Shown here in pieces: positions 54,031-64,000 of a stretch of 64,000 nucleotides of DNA. Each line of letters opens with the position of its first letter. Positions within the stretch are counted from its first letter, which is position 1. Made by a program: the position numbers and the translations under genes. Below the pieces are notes generated by a model. It was not told the origin of the DNA. It saw nothing but the letters and a program-made list of their open reading frames with translations, and did not search any database. This DNA is from Urophycis tenuis (Eukaryota > Chordata > Actinopteri > Gadiformes > Phycidae): assembly GCA_036785325.1 (NCBI GenBank), contig JAXIVH010000016.1, positions 2,434,047-2,498,046 on the forward strand, read 5' to 3'.

Positions 54031-55020
54031 TAGTGTATTAATAGTTGACAAGAAAATTCCCTCATGGGAAATGTTGACAGTGAACGGGTGCCGTTGTCTT
54101 TCAACATTACATCATTAAATGCAGTTTGCGCTATGGTAAGCTGAAAAAAAAGAGAGGAACTCTACTCTTACAAGTCGCTTTGATTGGACAGGGACACAAC
54201 AGGCTGTCGACGCAGTTACGACCGTAGTGGTGTGGCAAGATGCCATAGTGCGTTGAGTAATGGTGCTCCCTGACTCATCCCAAAAACAACAGTAAACAAA
54301 GTGAACGTAATGAAACAGTGAAATGCAACCCAACATGTCCTGAACATTCGCCTCCAAACCCTCCTATCTAATAGCAATAACATGTAATGACAGAATGCCA
54401 GAATGTCGCAATGCATTCTGGGAAACACTCCCCCAACAACACACGCTACTGTCGGATGACGAGAGAGAGACGGAGAGAGAGAGCACTTTGGTAGAGAGAC
54501 ATAACAATAACAGAGCGAGCGCCGGTCTCGATAAAGCCGTTAATCAGATAAATGAAAGGATTGTTTCACAGCGGTTACATTCAGCAGGTAGACACGGCCA
54601 TGAACTGCACCCATCTGAATCACATTATCCAATGAAAAGTATTAGAGCTCTGTGCGTAACACGTTACAAAACACGCTACTGTCCAATGACGAGAGAGACG
54701 GGGAGAGAGAGAGAGCACTTTGGTAGAGAGACATACTGTAACAATAAAAGAGAGTGAGCGCCGGTCTGTGTGTGTGTGTGTACACAGGTGCTGCGCGCGA
54801 TCGATACAGAGACCGCGTCACTCAATGTAATTAATTTAAAAAATGGCAGGTGCGCACGAGCACGCGCCATGTGGACAGAGCCGTTGAGGAAAAGAGCCAT
54901 TTTCTGCCTCGGCACTGGTCTCACATTTGGGCTTATTCTGACCTGTCTGACCTGCACCTGTCTGAATCACATTATCCAATGAAAAGTATTAGAGCTCTGT
55001 GCGTGAGCATAGTCAGGAAA
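54031..55020 (-). mobile_element. Second Helitron-like copy, inverted
   Basis: The minus strand matches 30540-31520: CAGAATGCATTGCGACATTC, GTAATGTGATTCAGATGGGT and the hairpin CATTTCCCATGAGGGAATTTT, which resembles the one just before the end of the first copy. It is diverged, with GA-rich and TG-rich tracts and an internal duplication (54440-54650 and 54655-55000). No gene. Confidence 0.6.
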
Positions 55021-56048
55021 CCGCGTCTGTGTGTGTGCATGCGTGCGTGCGTGCGTGCGTGATCGATACAGAGGTGCTGCGGGCGATCGATACAGAGGTG
55101 CTGCGTGATAACTTTGTGTCCAATACAGTAGACTGTGGGTTCCCGCTCTCCTGATAATTTTATCACGAGCAGGCCTCTCGTGCTTTAACGTTCGCTAAAG
55201 AAGAGAAGAAATTTAAATTAACCGGCCACTTCGGAGCGGATAAACGACGGAAAGTTGAGTGACCTTATTACATGAACCTGACACTGGTGTACTTTATTCT
55301 GCCTATATTATTTTTCCGATCATTCCAAACAGTAATAAATAGTTATGCTATTATGCCTTATCTGATCCGTGAAAACAAAAAGCCGTCAAATCTGTTTGGC
55401 AACAGGTTAGTGACACAGGACCTACGGTTAATCCAGCAAATGTTCTGAGACAAAAAAAAAAAAAAAAACGTTTTAACCGTTAACAATTGTATTGATTAGA
55501 ATAAAAGAAATATTATTTGACACAGATTATCGCATATAAAACTTAGCCTATTTGTATCTGTTGATTTGAATATGTTTGTGACAACCAACGACGGTGTGTG
55601 TGTGTGTGTGTTATAATGTTTCAATAGCTATAATAAGATCCTTCCTGTTCGCTTTCTAATCCATTTTCGTTTGCAGTTTACCAGTTAAGGGAAGGTTATT
55701 TTAAACTATGGTTAACTTTCAATTAAAATCTTGAAATGAATTTGCGTTTAACATTTACATGGGAGGCTATTGACGTTAACCAATGCTCTTTAGGACATTC
55801 CCGCCTCGAAACTTTTGCTCACGAGCTGATATCACAGACAGTAAAAGAAGGGCTGATATTCTCCTAGTTTATAGCCAGCTAAAGGCTAGACCGTCACCTT
55901 AACTAAACGCCGTTGATGGAGAGGCGCAGCGGTGTGACCTATCATATAAATCACTTTGCTACCTAACGACCACATAGTATTTGTACCTAAAACAGTTCGG
56001 TATATTTTAATATTTTGCAATATTTCAACATCAAATTGGTGACAGTAT
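55021..56048. other. No gene seen
   Basis: A (GCGT)n tract at 55039-55061, an A-run at 55451-55467 and otherwise unremarkable AT-rich sequence. Confidence 0.5.
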
Positions 56049-56678
56049 GGCCCCATCTACACTAACCCGGGTAAATCCAGAAACGCATAAATATTTATCC
56101 GTTTAGCCCTTCCGTCCACATTAGAACGGAGAATTCCGACGCTGAAAACGATGCTTTTCAGAAACGGTCGCTGAGGTGGATGAATGTGAAAACTCCGGGT
56201 TCGCGTTGTAGTGTGGTCAGGGTAGACGGAGGCTTTTAGAAACGATGACGTTCGTTTGCCATGACAATGCCGCAAGCTTGCGCTCGAGACGCTCAAGTCG
56301 CTCGAGACGCACAAACATGGCAGTTGAAATTGAAAGAATGGTCTATCTGAGCAATGAACTTATGTATCTTCAGTTACAATTTGGCATATTATGTAACACC
56401 TATTCGTTACTCCAACGCCGAAGGCGAGCGCTGTACTTGTTGTGCTTAAGCGATGTTACACGTGTATTAACGCTATCAGCTGATCGCGCGCCTGTAATCG
56501 AAAAGAGGCGTGGCGGGAGTCACGTAACCATGACAATCATTGTTTATCAAAATAATTTCAGTGTGGAACGTGGTTGCAAAACATTCCATAAAGGATATGA
56601 AAACGATAGTCTGGACGGAGATCGTTTTCATTGCGAATGTGCATTTTTATATTTACCCGGGTTAGTGTAGATGGGGCC
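56049..56678. mobile_element. MITE with 27 bp TIR GGCCCCATCTACACTAACCC
   Basis: Left GGCCCCATCTACACTAACCCG and inverted right end match for 27 bp. It is similar to the elements at 17685 and 61761 (GGCC...TACAC, GAAACG, CGTTTTC blocks). The flanks do not show a clear TSD. The ORF at 56245-56670 contains MAVEIERMVYLSNELMYLQ, which may be a leftover of a Harbinger protein; evidence is weak. Confidence 0.7.
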
Positions 56679-56856
56679 TCCCCCAGTAAATCCAAATGTC
56701 AGTACATCCCATTATCCTCTTTGGTCTTCACCTAGTTTCTTTAAGTGGATTTTACCTTTTCCAGCAGTTATATTGCCAAAATGATTATTGATTAAGATGT
56801 GAGTTTAGATTATTCATTGATTCTATTTATTCAGCATTTACTCACATTCCTTACAG

Positions 56857-57270
56857 ATGGAGAAGTCCTTGCCATATCATCGTCTACCCGCCAGGCTAAG
56901 GTGCATTGGGAGCCATCAAAGACTCCGGGCAACCTCCTATGAATTCGGGGACACAATTACTGCCAAGAGCGAGCTGCAACATAGTGTGTCCCTCACTAAT
57001 GGGCAGGATGTTTACATCCTAACATTGCCCAATTCCTCTGAAAAAAGGATCATACCAGACACCACATACATGTTCCGCAATCTTGCAATCAAGGAGGGGA
57101 GGGCCTACTTGAATGCAAACACTTCAGTGTACAGGTCCTACCCATTAAAGGTAACACCTGAAGTTGAGCAGCGAGCCTTGGCAGTATTGTGTCCCCCATC
57201 CAAATATATGGAAATTAAAGAAGCAAAAGCCTGCAAGGGCTTCCTGACCTTGCAGGGGAAAATTTTGATG
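56857..57270 (+). pseudogene. Orphan internal exon, OB-fold-like
   Basis: An acceptor CCTTACAG precedes, and a donor GTAAGT follows at 57271. The frame is open through the whole exon: TNGQDVYILTLPNSSEKRII, YMFRNLAIKEGRAYLNANTS, VYRSYPLKVTPEVEQRAL. The pattern of short strands with a KEGR turn recalls an OB fold, but I do not recognise the family. It may belong to the hAT gene that follows at 58.99 kb or to an unrelated element. Confidence 0.45.
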
Positions 57271-57758
57271 GTAAGTGCCTTAAGTTACTTTCCCACTAGG
57301 GGTACGTCAAACACTATAGGCTATGATACAGTGGTCGTCGTAAAGAAATGCATATATCAACAGAGGCGTTGTGTAGACTGTATTTATTGGACGAGACGCA
57401 TTCTACGCGTCTCTTATACCCCGTGGCTGACTCTTCACAGCTAATAATCACTTTCCATTGAGTTGACCGATGTGACCGTTCCATTCATTCAATTTCAAAG
57501 CAGCGATATTCATAACATGACAGTTCTCTCCAGAGAAAACATCTTAATGGAGTAGTTTTAATATATGAAGCTTGGGATTTGATGTACAGACAAGCAGGCA
57601 GGTGTGTGCTACAATGACTTATAGCTGCTCTCCCTGAACTTCCAATCCGTCGATTAGCTGTTGCGTTTCTTGGAAGACGCAAAACTAAGCTAAGAACTTT
57701 TGGGGGGCGGAGGATGAATGAACAGAAATGAAAAATAAACAGTAAAAAATACAATTAC

Positions 57759-58970
57759 AGAGTTAGAGAGGTTGGCTGGGTCCAGGGTGGGCTTTTTGAG
57801 GATGGGGGTGATGGAGGCGAGTTTGTTGGTAGTGGGAAAGTGACCAAGGGATAGAGACTGGTTGAAGAGGGTGGTGAGGTGGGGGAGGAGGGCAGGAAGG
57901 CAGGCCTTGGTTAAGGTTGTTGGGAGGGGGTCGAGGGAGCAGGTGGTTGTCTTCGATGCTGTGATGATGTCCTGGATGTGGGAGGAGTTGACAGGGGAGA
58001 AAGCAGCGAGCGGAGGGAAGGGCGGGAGGTCAGGGAAAAGGGGGAGGAGCTGTGGGGGAGAAGTGTGTGACGGGGGAGTTGCTGATAGTGGCAGTCAGGG
58101 AGCTGTTGATTTGGGAGATTTTGTTGTTGAAAGCGAGGAGGAAGGAGTCACAGAGGTCGGGGGAGGAGGGGGGGTTGGTGGCCGGTGGCTGGAGCAGTTT
58201 GTTAACAGTGGAGAACAGGGTGCAGGGATTCTGGCTGGCGCTGTTGATGAGGGATGAGAAGTGGGCGGATTTGGCAGCGAGGAGAGCGTCACGGTAGGAG
58301 GAAATGTGTTGTTTGAAGGCTTCGGCGTGGACGGTGAGGCGGGTTCTTTTGAAAAGACGTTCAAGTTGACGGCCAGCTTGCTTCATGGTGCGCAGTTCAG
58401 GGGTGTACCAGGGGGCGGAGTTGGTGAATGAGACCGATGATGTTTTCCAGGGGGCTAGGGAGTCCAGGGAATCAGAGAGGATGGTGTTGAGCGTGGAGGC
58501 ATAGTCGTCAGGCGAAGAGGGGGCGGAGTCAGGGGGAAAGGCAGAGGAGATGAGCTGGGAGAGAGTGAGTGGGTTGACTGCCTTGATGTTGCGGTAGGAG
58601 ATGGTGCGTTTTTTGGGATTATGGGGTGAGGGTAGGGGGGCGGAGAAGGTGATGCAGAGGTGATCAGAGAGTGGAAAGAGGAGAGGATAAGGGTTGAATA
58701 TGGGTAGGAAGGAGGAGCAGACTATGTCCAGGGTGTGTCCTTTGGTATGGGTGGGGAAGTTGATGTGTTGGGTAAGGTGGAAACAGTCTAGGAGAGAGAG
58801 GAAATCGGACGTCAGTGGGATGTTGGGCTGATCAATGTGGATATTTAGGTCCCCAGTGAGTAGGAGGCGGGAGGAGAGAGGATGCAATGGTGACGAGTTC
58901 AGAGAGATCAGAGAGAAAAGACGGGTGGGGCTTTGGTGGACGGTAGATGAGAACAGAGGTAATAGAGTGT
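57759..58970 (-). pseudogene. L2-type LINE fragment: endonuclease and linker
   Basis: Minus strand: VLIYRPPKPHPSFLSDL, LLTGDLNIHIDQPNIPLTSD (catalytic Asp of the apurinic-type endonuclease), GHTLDIVCSS, PLSDHLCITF (the SDH motif), followed by the linker (APWYTPELRTMKQAGRQLER) to SDPLPTTLTKA-like residues and NKLASITPILKKPTLDPANLSN. It is cut at both ends. One frameshift near 58870 and another near 58030. The reverse transcriptase is missing. Confidence 0.85.
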
Positions 58971-60433
58971 ATTTTTGTGTAAAATAGGCTACAGATCAGA
59001 AAAGAGCTGGAGAGAGCGAGCCCGAGGCAGAATCTGCCAATGCAGAGAGCCAGTTCATTGAGATGGAGGTGGAAAAGATCTGCGTAGCTGGTCAGTATGT
59101 TTTTGTTGTTGTGTTATTGTCCAGTTGTGTTCACTCCTTACGTTTGAGAAAAACTCCACTGCCGTTGGTGTGTGAATGGGTAAATGAGAAGCCATTGTAA
59201 AGTGATTTGGGAACTGTTAAATGCAAATAAAGTGCTATAAGTGTGACATTGACCATCAGGGTTATTATTATTATTATTATTGCTACCTATAGTATCTTAT
59301 TTTATTTTTCTCCTACACAACAAAAAAATACCCCAACAGAGACCTTGGAGTGCCTTGATCCAGAGCCAGAGCCTGAGCCAGAGCCAGAAAGTGTCAATGA
59401 TGACTGTGCAGAGAGACAGTCTGAGACAGAAGTGGAAGATTGTGCAGCTACAGCTGGTCCTCATGGTATGTTTTTTGGTGGGTGGGGGGTTCCATTCAAG
59501 TGTTAGCTCCTTATGTTTGAAAAAAAGCTACCACAATTGGTGTGAATGTGTGTGAGAATGGCTTAATGAGAGGCCATTGTAAAGTGTGTTGGGTACCGTT
59601 AGGTGCAAATGAAGTCCCATATGTGCAGTCCATTTACCATTTGGATCAAATACATATATCAGCACAGAATTAGTGACATTTTATCAAAGCCACAGTACAG
59701 TAAATGCCATGTATGATTTGAATCAATGTAGATCAATCAATGTATCAATGAATCAATGTAGTTAAATACACGTTGGGTCTTATCAGGGTAGTTATTATAG
59801 AGTAACTTTCCCTCCTTATTTTATCTTTTCCCAGACATTTCCAAACACAGAGGGGATGGGCCGACACAACCATCGCTGGAGAGCTTTCCCAAGACGATGC
59901 AAGGTTGTGCAAGGAGAAGTTTCCATGCTGACTGGTACAAAATGCATAACTGGGTGGAATACTCAGTCAAAGGACGCAGCATATTGCTTTGCTTGTAGAC
60001 ACTTTACCCAATGCCTCTAGGACTGTGTTTACCTCTATGAATGGTTATTCTAACTGGAAGAAAGCTACATTTAAGGACAGTGGATTTTGTTCACATGCTA
60101 AATCAGAGAGTCATGTAAATCAGAGAGCCAATGCTATGTTTGCATGGACAGAGAATAAGAAAATGCTAGACAGAAACTCATCGATGTTAGAAATGATGGA
60201 AGAGGAGTCAAGTAAAAAAGTAATCGAAAACCAGAAATATATACACACACTTGGTGAAGTCCTGTTGTTAACTGCCACTCAAAACATTTCCCAGCGTGGT
60301 CACCGGGAATCATCCGAGGCGGACAATAGAGGAAATTTCCTAGAATTGTTAGATCTCCTGAGCAAGCATGATCCGTTTTTTTTAAAAACGAATGGAAAAA
60401 TCAAGCAAAAAATGCAAAATACACAAGTAGTAT

Positions 60434-60715
60434 GGGTGGCATGTAGCTCAGTGGGTAGAGCGGGTGGTTAGTGGTCGTCCACTAACCGTAGGGTTGGGGG
60501 TTCGATCCCTGTGATCCCCACTTCCAAAACTGTCTACATGTTGAAGTGTCCTTGAGCAAGACACTGAACCCTGAACCCCAACTTGCTCCCCGGGCGCTGA
60601 TCATAGCAGCCCACTGCTCCTATGTACAATAGGATGGGTCAAATGCAGAGAACGAATTTCGTTCCCATGTCACATGGGAATGACAAATAAAGACCACAAG
60701 GTCCCAATAATTTTT
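60434..60715 (+). repeat. tRNA-derived SINE, same family as 32121
   Basis: GGTGGCATGTAGCTCAGTGG head, A and B boxes and body match 32121-32400 with very few differences. The tail is AATAATTTTTAATTT. Confidence 0.92.
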
Positions 60716-60730
60716 AATTTAATTAGCCTG

Positions 60731-60766
60731 ATACTAAATGAAATACTGCAGTATTTCATTTAGTAT
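60731..60766. other. 36 bp perfect palindrome
   Basis: ATACTAAATGAAATACTG followed directly by its complement CAGTATTTCATTTAGTAT. It lies 15 bases after the SINE and right before the resumed hAT frame. Confidence 0.95.
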
Positions 60767-61597
60767 AAGGGAACTCTCACGTCTCAGCGAGACTCGATGG
60801 GCCAGCAGACATACAGCTTGTCGCAATGTCATGGATAGGTTGTCTGCTGTAATGCAAGTACTGGAAGATATTTCAGAGGAGGACAATCCAGACAGAGCGG
60901 TTGAAGCAAGAGGTCTACTAGTTCAGATCGATCTAAATTTTATTGGATGTCTTGTACTATTTAGAAAGGTACTAAGGGACACACTTTTTGTCAGAGATGC
61001 TTCAGTCAACACAGATTGACCTTACTAAAGCTGTAGAGTTAATTGCGACCCTCAGACAAACTCTGGAAGACTATCGCAGTGAGACATACTTCGATGAGCT
61101 GTGGAATGAGGTACTAGCCACCTGTGAAAATTCTGACATTTCAACGACTCACACCTATAAAAGGGCAAGGCAAATAACACAAAGACTTCAAGGTAGTGTT
61201 ATCATGTCAACATTAGGACAACACACAGAATCGGACAGTAAGAGGTCTTTTATCACCAAGGTATTTTATCCCATCATTGATTGTATGGTTGGTGGAATGA
61301 GAAGACGATTCTCAAGCGTAAACTGTGACATCATGCAGGGTGTCCAGGCCCTAAATCCATCCAGCAGCAGCTTTCTAAACGAGGAGGCCGTTTTTCTATT
61401 AGCAAATGCATATAGGTCAAATGTAGAGGATCTGAAACATGAACTGCACCAGACTAGAAGGTTGTTAGATCGACAAGCAACACATGGAAAAGGTCCCTCC
61501 AGTTTAATAGAATTTGTTAATTTTTTGGAACCATACAAGGAGGTATTCTTTGAGATGTTCAGGTTATGTAAAATAGCTGTGGTATTGCCTGTTACCA

Positions 61598-61716
61598 AGC
61601 CCTGTGATAGGCTGGCGACCTGTCCAGGGTGTACCCCGCCTCTCACCCGTTGCAGCTGGGATTGGCTCCAGCGACCCTCGTAGAGGATAAGCGGTTACGA
61701 AAATGGATGGATGGAT
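61598..61716 (+). repeat. Strongly 5'-truncated SINE with 11 bp TSD
   Basis: Contains only the last third of the 47179-47559 SINE and its (GGAT)n tail. GCCTGTTACCA is at 61587-61597 and 61717-61727. A head-less insertion with a perfect TSD shows truncated reverse transcription by a LINE machinery. Confidence 0.93.
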
Positions 61717-61760
61717 GCCTGTTACCAGTGCAGCATGTGAGAGGAGTTTTTCAGCTCTTA

Positions 61761-62462
61761 GGCCACATTTACACATAGCCGGGTATTTCGAGAAACGCAT
61801 ATTTCGCCCCCTCCGTTTTCAATAATAACATTGTGCACACATCGTTTTCAAAAAACTTGTCATTTTCATCAACCCGCATAAATGCGCCGTTGAGCGCCAT
61901 AATAACTATGCCAAACCTATTGGCGGCAGTGTAGGGAAAGGAATAAAGCCATGCAAGCCAATCAAAATCCTCAGAATCGACACCAACAAATAACACGAGC
62001 GACTTCCTGCACCTTTCGAAACAGTAAACATGGCGCGAGGTTCATTTGTGTGGACTGACAGTGAAGTTACTCCTTAGTGTAGCGTTGGATTACAAGGCAA
62101 GTAAAGCCCAAGAGAACGTCGACTGGGCTTTACAATAAGGCCAGAATCGTTTGCACAAACGTAAAAATTAGTAGAACTTTAACATCATCCATGATAATCC
62201 TGATCAGTAGCCAAACAAACTGTAAACATAAGGCGCTCACATGACCATAAGCATTTTCTGGCGCATAATGTGACGTTTAAGAACCTAAAACGCCGTTTCT
62301 CCCAGTTGACACGGCAACACATAACCGGCGTTATCAGAAATCTCCACTTTGGCCGGAGGTTTTAGAAATAATCGTTTTCTGTGATAAAAACAGGGTTTTG
62401 GTGTAAATGAGAGGCCAAACCGCAGGAAAATATCTGCGTCTTCCCATCGTGTAAACGGGGCC
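61761..62462. mobile_element. Harbinger-type element, TSD TTA
   Basis: GGCCACATTTACACATAGCC and, inverted at the right end, GGCCCCGTTTACACGATGGG; TTA at 61758-61760 and 62463-62465. At 62030 ATGGCGCGAGG starts MARGSFVWTDSEV, then with a shift LLLSVALDYKASKAQENVDW, the beginning of a Myb-like Harbinger protein. It is therefore an internal-deletion derivative of an autonomous Harbinger. Confidence 0.85.
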
Positions 62463-62654
62463 TTAAACTAATCAAGAATCACCTGCGTTCTACTATGACT
62501 GAGAACAGACTAGCAAGTATAGCAATTCTCAGTATTGAGTCTAAACGTGCGAAAGATGTAGATTTGGATGAGTTTGTGAAGAGATTTGCTGCACAGCATA
62601 GCAATCGTCGCATACAACTTCTGTAGATTTGATACAGATGATACAGTATAGCAA

Positions 62655-62885
62655 TCAGATGATATATGTAACGGAGTCAAAAAACATTCTAATCTACTTT
62701 GTATTTTTTTGGTTGCATTTACAATGTGAAATTTAATCAATAACTGATAATGTAAATACTTGTAAATACTCAGATGATATATGTAACTGAGTCAAAAAAC
62801 ATTCTAATCTACTTTGTATTTTTTTGGTTGCATTTACAATGTGAAATTTCATCAATAACTGATAATGTAAATACTTGTATATATA
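62655..62885. repeat. ~115 bp tandem duplication
   Basis: AGATGATATATGTAAC(G/T)GAGTC to GATAATGTAAATACTTGTA occurs twice (62657-62768 and 62770-62880) with three or four differences, in the 3' flank of the hAT gene. Confidence 0.9.
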
Positions 62886-63559
62886 TTGTGACTTTAACAC
62901 TGAAAAAATAAAGAAATTGTTCTCACAAACCTGTAACCTATTCTGTACACATACACTCACAAAACACTTTGGCAGGCAGGCCTTTGAGGGAGGGCTTTAC
63001 TTCTAGGATAATGCTGGCATTTTGTAAAGTGCTGGGAAGTCCTCAAATTTCTAAATCATTCCTATGGCTTGATTTTGCTTTCAAAGTGCCTCAGATTGAT
63101 TAGATTGAATTAACAGTGTTCAAAAATTTCGACCCGGGGGATATGCCCCCCCAGAAACGCGAGCTCATCGGCCCAACAGGCTAAAATGGTGACGATAAAA
63201 CATACTCGTCTACCGTACTCATTTTTCAAATGTAATGGTTGTCAAACTGCGGCAGAAACATGGGGTCCACATACACGTTGAAAACACCAACCGACATTGC
63301 AGCCAGCGGGTTTGAGCTCATCGGCTAAACATGCTAAAATGGCGACGATAAAACACACTTGTCTACCGTGGCTTTATTCAATCAATCTGCCTACCCTGCT
63401 CAATATGCACAAATGGCGGCGATAAAACACACTTCTCTATCGTGTCGTTATAGGACAGAAAGAAATACAGAGCCAGCAACCATTCTGAGCGTGGTGTGTG
63501 CTGAACTCACCTGTATCGCCGTCCTCGCCTGGCTCTGGATCTCCTGAAGAACAAGGCCA
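62886..63559. repeat. Gene-free; three copies of an ATGGCGACGATAAAACACAC unit
   Basis: GAGCTCATCGGC...AACA(G/T)GCTAAAATGG(T/C)GACG... at 63161-63216 and 63314-63369, and a shorter form at 63408-63441. Nothing else recognised. Confidence 0.75.
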
Positions 63560-64000
63560 ATGGCGGCGGAACGAACGCGCGTCTCTCCCGAATCTCTTCC
63601 ACTGTCCCAAAACGTTGAAAAGTTATTGTCTGGCAATAAACAATTGTGGTCGTTAAGTTGTGTATGCGTGTTCGAATTAACTCACGTTTCCACAGCAAGA
63701 ACTATCTGTGGTGTCGTCCAGCAGGGAATCGGAGAAAAAGAAAGGACATCTACTTCGGTTCCTCAGCGTTTCCAGAACGTGGCACGCGCTCTACTCTACA
63801 AGGAGCATGCGCACAACGGACTTCCCTCTCTGTTCGATGATATCGGAGAAATGATGGAACAAATCCAAAGATTTCATTTTAATATTGGATCGAGCCAGTA
63901 TCTAGGCGCACACACACACGCAAATATGAAATACATATCAAACTACACTGTTACGGGACGGAATGAGATATCAACACAAATTTGGTATACATGTTCAGGT
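63560..64000 (+). CDS. Partial ORF open to window edge, unknown
   Basis: ATG at 63560 (GCCAATGGCGG) opens 147 codons with no stop up to the last base. The most protein-like stretch is residues ~55-105: GEKERTSTSVPQRFQNVARA then LLYKEHAHNGLPSLFDDIGE. A possible acceptor TTTCCACAG (63686-63694) may mean that the true exon begins there, and the later part (CAC repeats, ~63908) may be intron. I do not recognise the protein. The other three kilobases around it show no partner exon. Confidence 0.4.
   Translation, partial: MAAERTRVSPESLPLSQNVEKLLSGNKQLWSLSCVCVFELTHVSTARTICGVVQQGIGEKERTSTSVPQRFQNVARALLYKEHAHNGLPSLFDDIGEMMEQIQRFHFNIGSSQYLGAHTHANMKYISNYTVTGRNEISTQIWYTCSG

Larger units (their letters stand above)
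58985..62626 (+). pseudogene. ZMYM1-like hAT gene, interrupted three times
   Basis: Small acidic exons come first: 58989-59090 (AGESEPEAESANAESQF) and 59340-59465 (EPEPEPEPESVNDDC). An exon from 59836 (DISKHRGDGPTQPSLESFPK) leads through a TTF-like finger region with shifts to YSNWKKATFKDSGFCSHAKS and YIHTLGEVLLLTATQNISQR. SINE 1 replaces the catalytic middle. From 60755 the frame resumes RLSETRWASRHTACRNVMDR and, after a shift near 61000, continues to FFEMFRLCKIAVVLPVT. SINE 2 and then a MITE interrupt the C-terminal dimerisation domain (SAACERSFSALRLIKNHLRS ... RIQLL, stop 62624-62626). The TSDs allow the last two insertions to be removed exactly. Confidence 0.8.

Noticed and set aside
56041..56690. 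CAGTA as a TSD of the MITE at 56049
   Set aside because: The two copies are not at equal distance from the inverted ends; likely chance.
57862..58297. Plus-strand Gly/Glu-rich ORF of 131 codons
   Set aside because: Antisense of the L2-type LINE frame, which has clear endonuclease motifs on the minus strand.
60434..60520. Possible tRNA gene (A and B boxes)
   Set aside because: Same SINE family as at 32121; not an independent tRNA.

Overview
The window looks like teleost fish nuclear DNA, most probably from a spiny-rayed species. The evidence is two tRNA-headed SINE types with RTE- or L2-style tails, L2-type LINE pieces, many hAT, Harbinger and Tc1 elements with fish-like termini, long (CA)n/(TG)n arrays and spliced transposase genes. 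I recognise no ordinary single-copy host gene. Almost everything identifiable is mobile DNA in several nested layers, and the order of insertion can be read from target-site duplications (TSDs).

Layout. 0-3 kb: a SINE split by a 2.6 kb hAT element that carries a solo LTR. 3-9 kb: old tandem and dispersed repeats. 9-15.2 kb: three unrelated DDE-type transposase genes end to end (an unassigned DDE family, a Kolobok-like gene, a Harbinger nuclease plus its Myb-like partner), then an SGNH-hydrolase-like fragment. 15.5-23.6 kb: remnants of a gene with two deubiquitinase-like cysteine protease domains (C76-like, then OTU). It is split by a non-autonomous LTR retrotransposon, a Harbinger-type MITE and an apparently intact hAT element. 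23.6-33.9 kb: hAT remnants, one of which hosts a TTAA-type MITE, a MITE that hosts an apparently intact Tc1 element, and an L2 LINE that hosts a Helitron-like element and a SINE. 34.4-42.4 kb: a decayed multi-exon gene with C2H2-like fingers and a tyrosine-recombinase-like (Crypton-like) core, with a TA-flanked element containing a hAT in one intron. 42.9-47.6 kb: hAT fragments and a full-length SINE with an 11 bp TSD. 47.9-52.7 kb: a three-layer nest in which a TTAA-flanked element contains a near-complete Harbinger, which in turn contains a hAT. 53-56.7 kb: repeats, a second inverted Helitron-related copy and a MITE. 56.8-62.6 kb: an orphan exon, an inverted LINE fragment and a ZMYM1-like hAT gene broken by two SINEs and a MITE. 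62.6-64 kb: tandem repeats and a reading frame open to the window edge.

The genes do not form a pathway; they are mobilisation genes and accessory domains of selfish elements. The two that look able to act on the sequence alone are the hAT transposase at 19939-21810 and the Tc1 transposase at 27346-28383. The Harbinger pair at 48.8-52.0 kb is one nonsense codon, one frameshift and one insertion from intact. Family names come from recognition of motifs and termini, not from database searches.
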